Shown in pieces: positions 1-5,453 of a stretch of 6,954 nucleotides of DNA. The stretch is from assembly GCA_964513415.1 (NCBI GenBank), contig CAZEMX010000105.1, positions 1-6,954 on the forward strand. Direction: 5' to 3'. The notes below the pieces were generated by a model, which had not been told where the DNA came from, did not search any database, and saw only the letters and a program-made list of their open reading frames with translations. Every line of letters begins with the position of its first letter. The stretch's first letter is position 1. The translations under genes were made by a program, and so were the position numbers. The DNA comes from Methanomethylicus sp964513415. Lineage in GTDB: Archaea > Thermoproteota > Methanomethylicia > Methanomethylicales > Methanomethylicaceae.

Positions 1-1004
1 CTGGGCTGGTCAACGCGCCCGCCCGCCCGGTGGACGGCAACGTGTTCACCTACTACACCAACGAGGGCACGCAGAAGACCATGCGGCAGTCCGCGTACGG
101 GTCCGCCAGCCGCGGGTCCACGATGACCTCGCTGGGCGAGAAGCCCGGGAAGACGATCTGGGGCGCCGAGAACTACGACATCAAGGCGTCGTCCCTGATG
201 AACCTGATGAGTCCCGAGTCGACGGGCTCGACGATCAATAAGCAGAAGATGGGCGAGGTCGAGATCGCCCGGCTTGTCCGCGAGTCGGTGGTCCGCCGCC
301 AGAACCTCCGCACCGCCGCGCTCACCAGCCTGTTCGGGCTCGGTCACATCTACTTCGGCGCCGAGGGTGACCTGCTCCCGTCCTCGTCCAACGCTGTCGT
401 GGACATCGACGCGGGCATTCCGGCGAACAACCTGAACCAGCTCAACGGCATCATCGGCACCACCTGGGCTACGGACAACGTGGACATTCTCGGCGACCTG
501 CAGGCGATCCACTCCGCCGCCGTCCGCACGTCCGGCATCCCGCTCAAGCACGCGATCTACGGCGCCAACGTGTTCGAGTACCTGATGTCCAACACGATTA
601 TCCAGAACCTCGTCTACCGCAACGCCGCGGCCAACTCCGCAGCGCTGAACGCGATGGTGTTCACCGTCGGCGGGCTGACGTGGTGGCCCGGCTACTTCGC
701 GTTCTTCGAGGACCAGAACGGCACGGACCAGACCCAGATCAGCGGCGACACCGTGATCTTCCTGCCCGAGCCCGACTCCTCGTGGTTCGAGTTGATCGAG
801 GGCACGACCCCGGTGGCGTCCGGCGTGCAGGGCGCGACGGCCAGCATGGAAGCGCTCTTCGCGTCGATCAGCGCCCAGCAGGGCATGTGGCAGTACGCGA
901 CGCTCCAGACCGATCCGGTCGGCGGGAAGCTGGTGTTCGGCGACAACTTCATGCCGGTCATCAGGAACCCCAACGCCGTGTTCATCGCCGACGTGGTTCC
1001 GTAA
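1..1004 (+). CDS. Major capsid protein, lambda gpE-like/HK97-fold (5' end missing)
   Basis: Probable shell-forming subunit of the phage head. The frame is already open at base 3 and has no stop or ATG before the GTG at 30, so the true start most likely lies upstream and the gene is partial. The family call rests on general pattern. Numbering from the GTG at 30, residues 75-110 form a charged helix-rich stretch leading to a GHIYFG segment. Residues 146-195 match the usual capsid E layout of W-x-D, a helix with DILGDLQAIHSA, TSGIP, then a helix ending in an L-x-x-N-x-x-I/V pattern. A beta-rich end follows, with VIFLPEP at 242-248 and a C-terminal MPVIRNPNAVFIADVV run typical of this family. Family members are usually about 330-360 aa, so at most a few dozen residues are missing. 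The connector genes downstream support the role. An unrelated HK97-fold capsid family remains possible. Confidence 0.85.
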   Translation, partial: GLVNAPARPVDGNVFTYYTNEGTQKTMRQSAYGSASRGSTMTSLGEKPGKTIWGAENYDIKASSLMNLMSPESTGSTINKQKMGEVEIARLVRESVVRRQNLRTAALTSLFGLGHIYFGAEGDLLPSSSNAVVDIDAGIPANNLNQLNGIIGTTWATDNVDILGDLQAIHSAAVRTSGIPLKHAIYGANVFEYLMSNTIIQNLVYRNAAANSAALNAMVFTVGGLTWWPGYFAFFEDQNGTDQTQISGDTVIFLPEPDSSWFELIEGTTPVASGVQGATASMEALFASISAQQGMWQYATLQTDPVGGKLVFGDNFMPVIRNPNAVFIADVVP

Positions 1005-1041
1005 GCGAGTCCTCCGGCGCGGACCGGGTGTGAGACTTCAC

Positions 1042-1069
1042 CGCCCGGCCCGTGCCGGGCGTTTTCTTT
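1042..1069 (+). terminator. Intrinsic terminator after the capsid gene
   Basis: A perfect 8-bp GC-only stem (CGCCCGGC at 1042-1049, GCCGGGCG at 1054-1061) encloses a four-base loop and is followed at once by TTTTCTTT (1062-1069). This is the classic shape of a rho-independent terminator. It lies 38 bases after the capsid stop codon, inside an otherwise same-strand gene series. I see no obvious promoter between it and the next gene, so partial read-through is the likely arrangement, giving far more capsid transcript than connector and tail transcript. Confidence 0.85.
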
Positions 1070-1073
1070 GGAG
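1070..1073 (+). promoter_or_regulatory. Ribosome binding site abutting the terminator
   Basis: GGAG with an 8-base spacer to the ATG at 1082. It decides the start of the small cysteine-containing gene against an in-frame GTG at 1052, which lies inside the terminator loop and stem. The site begins on the base directly after the terminator T-tract. Confidence 0.65.
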
Positions 1074-1081
1074 CGTCCCGC

Positions 1082-1312
1082 ATGAAACGCATCGTGTTCA
1101 AGGATTCGGACTGGACGCGGGCGGACGGGTCGGTGGTCGTAGCCTGCCCCGGCGCGCCCGCGATCGGAGACAAGAAACCGCACGCGCCGTGCGGGGCGTC
1201 CGTCACTGTGGCCGAGAGCGCCGTGAGCGAAAGCGGCGGGTTCGTGTTCTCCTGCCCGTCGGCGTCGTGCAAGTTCAATGGGCCGGCGACCTTGGAGGGC
1301 TGGGAGCCGTGA
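1082..1312 (+). CDS. Small four-cysteine protein, possible zinc-binding fold
   Basis: A 76-residue protein of unrecognised family. Cysteines sit at residues 22, 37, 58 and 63; the last two form CPSASC, a C-x4-C spacing. Four spaced cysteines in so small a protein suggest a metal-binding ribbon or disulphide-stabilised fold, but none of the pairs is a classic C-x2-C knuckle, so this is inference. The ATG at 1082 is chosen for its well-placed GGAG. The stop codon overlaps the GTG start of the connector gene by two bases, so the two are probably co-translated. Position between capsid and gp36-like connector is where Mu-like phages keep a small, poorly characterised gene, so a head-associated or neck role is plausible. 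No host-function motif is visible. Confidence 0.75.
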   Translation: MKRIVFKDSDWTRADGSVVVACPGAPAIGDKKPHAPCGASVTVAESAVSESGGFVFSCPSASCKFNGPATLEGWEP

Positions 1313-1794
1313 GTTACATCGCTCGCGCCGACATCGACAACATTTTCGGCACGGCCAACGTGACGGCGTGGTCGCAGTTGGACGCCACGCAGCAGGACAC
1401 CGCCGACACGGCGCGGATCACCGCGGGCATCGCGTGGGCCGAGGAGGACGTCGAGAACCGGCTGCGGGACGGGCGCTACGCGATCCCGCTGGCGGGCACG
1501 TCGGGCACGCTGCCCAAGTGCGTCGTCGAATGGTGCGCGGTCAAGGCGGGCGTCTGGCTGTACCGCTCGCGGGGCATGACCACCACGGCCAACGACGGGG
1601 ACGCCGATCGGTACGCGGGGATGGAGAAGTACGCGAATGAGCAGATCGACCTTGTGATCGCGGGCAAGGTCAAGCCCGCATTGCAGCGGCAATCGAGCCC
1701 CGGACCGAGCGGGCCGACGGCGATCGCGGACACGAGCGGCGGCGGCTCGGCGGCGCAGAACGTGACGAGCGGCGGCGGAAACTGGTGGGAGTGA
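1309..1794 (+). CDS. Mu gp36-like (DUF1320) head-tail connector protein
   Basis: Predicted adaptor of the head-tail joint, 161 aa. Residues 1-125 fit the DUF1320/Mu gp36 pattern: SYIARADIDNIFG at the start, an aspartate-rich link, a helix with AWAEEDVENRL (42-52), the hallmark GRYAIPL (55-61), a short loop, then a helix starting LPKCVVEWCAVKAGVWLY, and a final helix around RYAGMEKYANEQIDLVIAGK. Family members are usually about 130-150 aa. The extra length is a Ser/Gly/Pro-rich tail (about 126-157) that ends in NWWE. The start is a GTG at 1309 with GGAGGG nine bases upstream; a long upstream extension of the frame runs antisense-like through the terminator and the previous gene and is ignored. 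The gene overlaps its neighbour upstream and is one base from the next. Confidence 0.82.
   Translation: MSYIARADIDNIFGTANVTAWSQLDATQQDTADTARITAGIAWAEEDVENRLRDGRYAIPLAGTSGTLPKCVVEWCAVKAGVWLYRSRGMTTTANDGDADRYAGMEKYANEQIDLVIAGKVKPALQRQSSPGPSGPTAIADTSGGGSAAQNVTSGGGNWWE
1732..1778 (+). repeat. 14-bp direct repeat in the connector's linker
   Basis: ACGAGCGGCGGCGG occurs at 1732-1745 and again at 1765-1778, offset 33 bases (11 codons, in frame). Each copy encodes T-S-G-G within a TSGGG motif, so the protein carries TSGGG twice in its flexible tail. A small in-frame duplication within a low-complexity linker is the simplest explanation. Confidence 0.7.
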
Positions 1795-1795
1795 A

Positions 1796-2476
1796 ATGGC
1801 GTCGATCCGGGTCCAAGTGAAGGTCGATCTGGGGGCGCTGCACCGCTTCGGCGGCACCGTCTCCGCCGGGCTCTCGGGCTCGGGCGCGGCCGGCGCGTTG
1901 GAAGATTGGCGAAAGCAGGCGGCGGCGCGCATCTCGGCGTTCGAGACGCGGCGGTTCAATCAGTACAGCCGCGGCGGGGGCGACTGGCCCGCGCTGGCTA
2001 TCAGCACGATCAGGGCGAGGCGTAAGGCCGCGTACGGGCGTGGCGGCAAGGGCGGGGGTTCCGGAGGGGGGATCGGATCGCGGTCCAGCCTGGGGCGTGT
2101 GACGACGCCCGCGGCCAAGGCCAAGTACGGGCCGCTCGGCTACCTCAAGGCCGCGGGCGGTCGCACCGTGTCGATCCTCGTGGACACCGGCATCCTGAAA
2201 AACGCCGTCTCCGTCGGCGGGGCCGGGAACAGCGTCAAGCGCCTGCCCAACGGCCTGTCGTACGGCTTCAACTACACGCCGCACATGGGGGGCGGCGGGA
2301 AGTCGCACCCGACCATCGGCCAGCTTGCGGCGTGGCACCAGACCGGCGCGGGCAACCTGCCCGTCCGCGTGGTGCTCGGCCCGCCCGACGCGCAGACCGT
2401 GCGGGGGATCACCGGCGACCTGCAGCGCGCCGTGAACAAGGTCATCGCGCAGACCGGAAGCGGGGGCAGGAAATGA
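1796..2476 (+). CDS. Mu gpG-like tail completion / virion morphogenesis protein
   Basis: A 226-residue protein that fits the phage virion morphogenesis family (Phage_tail_S, Mu gpG and P2 gpS relatives), which acts where the tail joins the head. Three landmarks appear in the expected order: a GGGDWPALAISTIRARR block (60-76) like the family's G-x-W-x-x-L-x-x-x-T-x-x-x-R/K; a V/I-L-V-D-T-G-x-L motif (127-134); and the C-terminal IGQLAAWHQTGAGNLPVRVVLG block (174-195), matching the usual H-Q-x-G ... P-x-R-x-x-L-G. Between the first two lies a glycine-rich insert (81-100), and another Gly-rich loop sits at 165-168. It starts one base after the connector stop, with GGGAG only four bases upstream of the ATG. 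Length is somewhat above the usual 150-190 aa because of the inserts. Confidence 0.82.
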   Translation: MASIRVQVKVDLGALHRFGGTVSAGLSGSGAAGALEDWRKQAAARISAFETRRFNQYSRGGGDWPALAISTIRARRKAAYGRGGKGGGSGGGIGSRSSLGRVTTPAAKAKYGPLGYLKAAGGRTVSILVDTGILKNAVSVGGAGNSVKRLPNGLSYGFNYTPHMGGGGKSHPTIGQLAAWHQTGAGNLPVRVVLGPPDAQTVRGITGDLQRAVNKVIAQTGSGGRK

Positions 2477-2988
2477 CCGCCCCGGCCAACACCAGCAAAG
2501 ACCCGTTCAGCCTGTTCGAGGCGCACCTGTGGGGCGTCCTGTTTTCGTTCGCGCCCTTCGCGGCGTTGGTCAAGCCGAACAACACCATCAACCTGACCGG
2601 CCCGAACGATCAGCCGTTCAAGGCGTCGATGGTCGGCGCCGACACGCCCGAGGTGCTGCTCCTGCCCAACGGCGGGACGGTCATCAACCGCACCAGCAGC
2701 GGGCGGTGCTGGGTACAGAAGTACGCGCTCGGGCTCGTCACCGAGGAACTGCGGGTGAACACGCCCGACGCGCTGAACCCGCTGAAGTGGGCGACGTTCC
2801 GGGCGCTGACGCTGGCCGAGCGTGAGGGGCGGCTCAAGGGATTCCCGACCGTGATCTCGGTCGACTTCCTGAACTACTCCGAGAGCATGGCCGACCCGTC
2901 GCCGATCGAACGCAAAGTCCGCGGCTGGAAGTCGGTCATCGACGTGGACGCGACGTTCTCGTTCTCCTACGCGGAGCTTGTCGCTTGA
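2473..2988 (+). CDS. Putative tail terminator / neck protein
   Basis: A 171-residue protein with no family I can name firmly. It overlaps the previous gene by ATGA, with a GGGGGCAGG purine stretch just ahead of the ATG, so translation is probably coupled. Visible layout: an N-terminal amphipathic helix (DPFSLFEAHLWGVL, 10-23) and FAPFAALV, then alternating beta-like strands including a DTPEVLLLP segment (57-65), a second strand pair with YALGLVTEELRV (84-95), a helix containing LKWATFRALTLAER, and a closing strand RGWKSVIDVDATFSFSY. A helix followed by strands with a D-T-P-E-V/L edge is what tail terminator proteins (lambda gpU/STP1-like) tend to show, and the place between the completion gene and the tube gene is where a terminator gene is expected. 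The role is therefore inferred from context more than from motifs. Confidence 0.55.
   Translation: MTAPANTSKDPFSLFEAHLWGVLFSFAPFAALVKPNNTINLTGPNDQPFKASMVGADTPEVLLLPNGGTVINRTSSGRCWVQKYALGLVTEELRVNTPDALNPLKWATFRALTLAEREGRLKGFPTVISVDFLNYSESMADPSPIERKVRGWKSVIDVDATFSFSYAELVA
2973..2976 (+). promoter_or_regulatory. Ribosome binding site for a TTG start
   Basis: GGAG inside the end of the preceding gene, with an 8-base spacer to the TTG at 2985. The TTG overlaps the preceding stop as TTGA. No ATG or GTG lies nearby in frame before the ATG at 3060, which would remove 25 residues including the LKTIINFGLQARLS strand or helix. Confidence 0.6.
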
Positions 2989-3470
2989 GCCTGAAAACCA
3001 TCATCAACTTCGGATTGCAGGCGCGGCTCTCGGCGACCGTGGCCGGCGACACCGGCGCGATGCCGCACTCCGCCGCCGACCAGTTGATCTGGGCGAGCGG
3101 CACCGGCGCGGACCAGGCGGACAAGGTATACGCCGACAGCGGATCGCTGAGCGCGTCGGCGGTGCTCACGATGGACTTCGCGCCCGGCTCGGACGACGCC
3201 TTTGGATCGCCCGCGACCATGGCGCGGATCAAGGCCGTCTACGTCCAGAACACCGGCGCCACGGCGTCGATCTCGCTGGGCGGGAACAACTCATTCTTCG
3301 GCGCCGGGCTAGTTCTCCGCCCCGGCGAAACCGTGATGAAGGCCGTGGGCGCGACCGACGCGACGGGCTGGGCGGTCGCCGCGGGCTCGACCGACGTTCT
3401 CAGTATCACCAACCAGAGCGGCGCGGCCGCGGCGTCCTACCGGGTCATCGTCGTGGGCGCATCGGCGTAA
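2985..3470 (+). CDS. Beta-rich virion-associated protein, probable tail or decoration component
   Basis: A 161-residue protein starting at a TTG coupled to the gene before it. The pattern resembles a family of phage structural proteins seen beside tail tube genes: LIWASGTGADQADKVYAD (34-51), then a run of beta strands including ATMARIKAVYVQNTG (77-91), ISLGGNNSFF (96-105), LVLRPGETVMKAVGATDATGWAV (109-131), STDVLSITNQSGAAAA and a closing YRVIVVGASA. Recurrent small residues and alternating hydrophobics suggest an all-beta sandwich, as in Ig-like or jelly-roll decoration modules. No enzyme motif or signal peptide is present. The exact place in the virion (capsid decoration, tail fibre cap, tail surface) cannot be told; I recognise the family by general look only. 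Confidence 0.65.
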   Translation: MSLKTIINFGLQARLSATVAGDTGAMPHSAADQLIWASGTGADQADKVYADSGSLSASAVLTMDFAPGSDDAFGSPATMARIKAVYVQNTGATASISLGGNNSFFGAGLVLRPGETVMKAVGATDATGWAVAAGSTDVLSITNQSGAAAASYRVIVVGASA

Positions 3471-3480
3471 GGGGATTCCA

Positions 3481-4344
3481 ATGGGCGTGTTCAGTGCAAA
3501 GACCGCGAAGATCAGCGCCGACGGCACCAACGCGGTATCGACGGTCCGGAACATCAAGGTCAACTACGTCGCCGCCAACCAGCGCGGCCACGGGTCCAAC
3601 ACCAACCAGGGCCAGCAGTTCGCCGTCGCCGGCGTGAAGGACTGGACCGGCACGTTCGAGTTCTACGGCAAGACCTTCCCGCTCGTGGTCGGGGCGTCGA
3701 TGACGTTCGTGGCGCACAACGGCACCGAGCGTGCGACGGGCACGGCTCTGGTCGAGTCGGTCGAGATGACGTGCGACATCGAGACGCCCGGCGCGATGCT
3801 GAGCGGCGTCGTGACGTTCGGCGGGAACTCTGCGCTGACGTTCTCGACCACGACCACGGCGCTGACCGACACCAGCGACCCGCCCGAGAACTACCCGGGC
3901 TCGGTGTGCAAGGCCGCGTGGGGCACGTTCGTCGCGTCGCCGTCCTACACCGACTTGAACGATGTGCGGAAGTGGACGCTCAAGTATGGGTGCCAGTTGC
4001 AGCCCTACTCGTCATCCAGCACGTCGGGCATCACCAAGCGTGTCGTCGGCCCGTTCACCGGTGCCGAGGTCACGATCGACGTGTACAACTCCACGCCTTC
4101 GGAACTGGTGACGGCTGGTATCACCCCTGGCGGGTGGGGCGCTGCGAAGCTGTACGTCAGCGCTACCGAGTTCTGGGAGTTGAAGTACCTCGTGACGGAC
4201 AGTGTGGACCACGAGTCGGACATCGAGGAGGGAAAGCCCAACCCGTGCTCGCTGAAGTTCTCGTATTCGAGCCATGGGAGGATCGCCGGGACGAACACGC
4301 TGGGCGCGATCGTCAACCCGGCGGGGGCGACGGTGTGGCCGTGA
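3481..4344 (+). CDS. Probable tail tube (major tail) protein with two similar halves
   Basis: A 287-residue protein with a strong AAGGGGA ribosome binding site seven bases or fewer before its ATG, fitting a highly expressed structural gene. The sequence is almost all beta-like. Two halves share a layout: residues 24-118 run NIKVNYV, then VKDWTGTFEFYG, then TALVESVEMTCDIETPGAMLSGVVTF; residues 164-264 run KWTLKYG, then VGPFTGAEVTIDVYN, then FWELKYLVTDSVDHESDIEEGKPNPCSLKF. The common core is a strand, a turn with D-I-E-x-x-x-P/G, and a last strand. A Thr-rich stretch (121-131) links the halves. Tail tube proteins assemble as hexameric rings around the DNA channel, and those of about 280 aa with two domains are known. 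Position just before the tape-measure gene supports the call. A tail protein of another class is the main alternative. Confidence 0.65.
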   Translation: MGVFSAKTAKISADGTNAVSTVRNIKVNYVAANQRGHGSNTNQGQQFAVAGVKDWTGTFEFYGKTFPLVVGASMTFVAHNGTERATGTALVESVEMTCDIETPGAMLSGVVTFGGNSALTFSTTTTALTDTSDPPENYPGSVCKAAWGTFVASPSYTDLNDVRKWTLKYGCQLQPYSSSSTSGITKRVVGPFTGAEVTIDVYNSTPSELVTAGITPGGWGAAKLYVSATEFWELKYLVTDSVDHESDIEEGKPNPCSLKFSYSSHGRIAGTNTLGAIVNPAGATVWP

Positions 4345-4345
4345 T

Positions 4346-4489
4346 TCAACGGCGGAGTAGGGTGAGCAGAAACGCCAGCCCGAGAAGGACGGCACCGATA
4401 AGGACGGCGCGGAGAAGTTGATCTGCGAAGGACGGGCGGTCGGCACGGGCAATGTCGGCGGCGAGTTGTTTGGATTCTTCGGGGCTCAT
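4346..4489 (-). CDS. Possible small single-span membrane protein on the opposite strand
   Basis: A 47-codon open frame filling almost the entire 161-base gap between tail tube and tape-measure genes, where no + strand gene is visible. It reads as a polar, mostly charged N-half (MSPEESKQLAADIARADRPS) followed by a hydrophobic segment from LLRAVLIGAVL to LAFLLTLL (about 25-45) and ends in two arginines. That is a credible single transmembrane helix with a basic end. Its stop lies one base beyond the tail tube stop, and its ATG is 16 bases from the divergent GTG of the next gene. No Shine-Dalgarno motif precedes the ATG, the frame remains open upstream as antisense of the tape-measure gene, and a 16-codon-longer form starting at the ATG whose complement ends at 4537 is possible. 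Function is unknown; small membrane proteins of phages include holins and superinfection-exclusion factors, but nothing here selects among them. Confidence 0.45.
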   Translation of the reverse strand: MSPEESKQLAADIARADRPSFADQLLRAVLIGAVLLGLAFLLTLLRR

Positions 4490-4491
4490 GC

Positions 4492-4495
4492 GGAG
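4492..4495 (+). promoter_or_regulatory. Ribosome binding site for the tape-measure GTG start
   Basis: GGAG with a 10-base spacer to the GTG at 4506. The frame upstream is closed by a TAG at 4500-4502, so this GTG is the first possible start, and it gives the expected tape-measure N-terminus. Confidence 0.55.
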
Positions 4496-4505
4496 ATCGT
4501 AGATC

Positions 4506-5453
4506 GTGGCCGAGAACGTCGTCAAAGTTGACATCATCGCCGAGAACGCCGACCTCAAAAAGAAGCTGGCGGAGACTGAGGCCGCGCTCGCGGCGGTGGG
4601 GAACAAGGGCGGCAAGCAGGCCGACGCTGGGCTTGGGGCGGTCAGCCGGTCCGCGAAGGCGCTCTCGGCGGTCATGCGGCTTGTGGCGATCCCGGCCATT
4701 GCCATCGGCGCGGCGGTGAAGTTCGCGCAGGTTCTGAACTCAATGCTGGACCCGGCCAAGCACCTGCGCAACGAGTTCCGCGGCATCGCCGATGATTTCT
4801 CGCGCGGCATCAACGTCGCGTCGATCGGACTGAACTTCGGGCAACTGGTAGGCGATGAGGCGAGCATCCGCCAACAGGCAAACGAGCAGGTCAAGAAGAT
4901 CACCGACGCGCTGGAGGCTACGCTCGGAAGCACCGGGCGCGTTCTGCGCGGCAAGGTCGGGATTCTTTCCGGCGTCGATCTTCCCGAGGCGGACCTCAAG
5001 AAGCAGGCCGTGGACGCGGTTCGGCAGGTAGAGGCGGCCCGCGACCGCGCCATCGCCAACGCCCGCGAGCAGCGCGAACGGAACATCAAGAAAGAGGGCG
5101 CGGCGTTGTCGGCGCAACTGGCCGACAACGATGAGGACCGGCTGCTCATCGAGCACGAGCAGCGAAAGCTCGACATCCGATTGAAGTACAACACGCTCGG
5201 GAACAACGCGATCGACGCGGCGACCCAGGCCCTTCTGACCAAACTAGACGCGCTCTACCAGAAGTCGCTCGACAAGCAACTCACGGCGAAGCGGAAGCAA
5301 ATCCGCGACATCATCAACGAACTCGAAAAGGCCCAGACCGAAGGCTTCTCGCTCGGCGATCTGAACTTCTCCAACTCCGGAGCGGGCACCGCGCTCGAAA
5401 CGCTCGGCAACAACTTCGTCTCGTCGTTCCGCAACCACGGGAGCGGCCAATGA
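4506..5453 (+). CDS. Short tape-measure-like tail protein
   Basis: A 315-residue, mostly helical protein that probably sets tail length. The N-terminus carries a charged coiled-coil stretch (KVDIIAENADLKKKLAETEAALAAV, split as 7-31), followed by a Gly/Lys-rich turn, then a hydrophobic segment (about 52-77, including LVAIPAIAIGAAVKFAQVL) such as tape measures use for membrane passage of DNA. Residues 120-145 and 162-280 are long charged helices rich in Glu, Lys, Arg and Gln (for instance AVRQVEAARDRAIANAREQRER and LTAKRKQIRDIINELEKAQ, each part of longer helices), ending in a short Gly/Ser-rich tail. No peptidase or lysozyme domain is seen. By the usual rule of about 0.15 nm per residue it would span under 50 nm, short for a siphophage. 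It overlaps the next gene by ATGA. A tail-tip chaperone or a non-measuring coiled-coil protein is the alternative. Confidence 0.65.
   Translation: MAENVVKVDIIAENADLKKKLAETEAALAAVGNKGGKQADAGLGAVSRSAKALSAVMRLVAIPAIAIGAAVKFAQVLNSMLDPAKHLRNEFRGIADDFSRGINVASIGLNFGQLVGDEASIRQQANEQVKKITDALEATLGSTGRVLRGKVGILSGVDLPEADLKKQAVDAVRQVEAARDRAIANAREQRERNIKKEGAALSAQLADNDEDRLLIEHEQRKLDIRLKYNTLGNNAIDAATQALLTKLDALYQKSLDKQLTAKRKQIRDIINELEKAQTEGFSLGDLNFSNSGAGTALETLGNNFVSSFRNHGSGQ

Noticed and set aside
982..1959. Long minus-strand open frame of 325 codons
   Set aside because: It runs antisense across the terminator, the cysteine gene, the connector and into the completion gene. Its protein is Arg/Ala/Pro-rich with no recognisable fold, as expected for a shadow frame in GC-rich DNA.
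1670..2338. Minus-strand open frame of 222 codons
   Set aside because: Antisense to the completion gene, which has clear family motifs; the minus product is Arg/Pro-rich without structure.
4330..4342. Possible terminator at the end of the tail tube gene
   Set aside because: Only a four-base stem (ACGG/CCGT) and no T-tract on either strand.
4494..4507. AGATCGT repeated in tandem just before the tape-measure start, as a possible operator
   Set aside because: Only two 7-base copies, overlapping the start codon and the spacer of the ribosome binding site; too short to support a binding site.
4509..4548. GCCGAGAACG repeated at 4509 and 4539
   Set aside because: Both copies are in frame and encode Ala-Glu-Asn in a helical N-terminus; this is explained by codon use.
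4556..4562. CAAAAAG run near the start of the tape-measure gene, as a possible frameshift site
   Set aside because: It is not a canonical X-XXY-YYZ slippery heptamer, no useful alternative frame follows, and it simply encodes Lys-Lys in a coiled coil.
4490..5242. Upstream part of the minus-strand frame that contains the small membrane ORF
   Set aside because: It lies wholly antisense to the tape-measure gene and reads as Ser/Arg/Cys-rich low-complexity sequence; only the part in the gap looks like protein.
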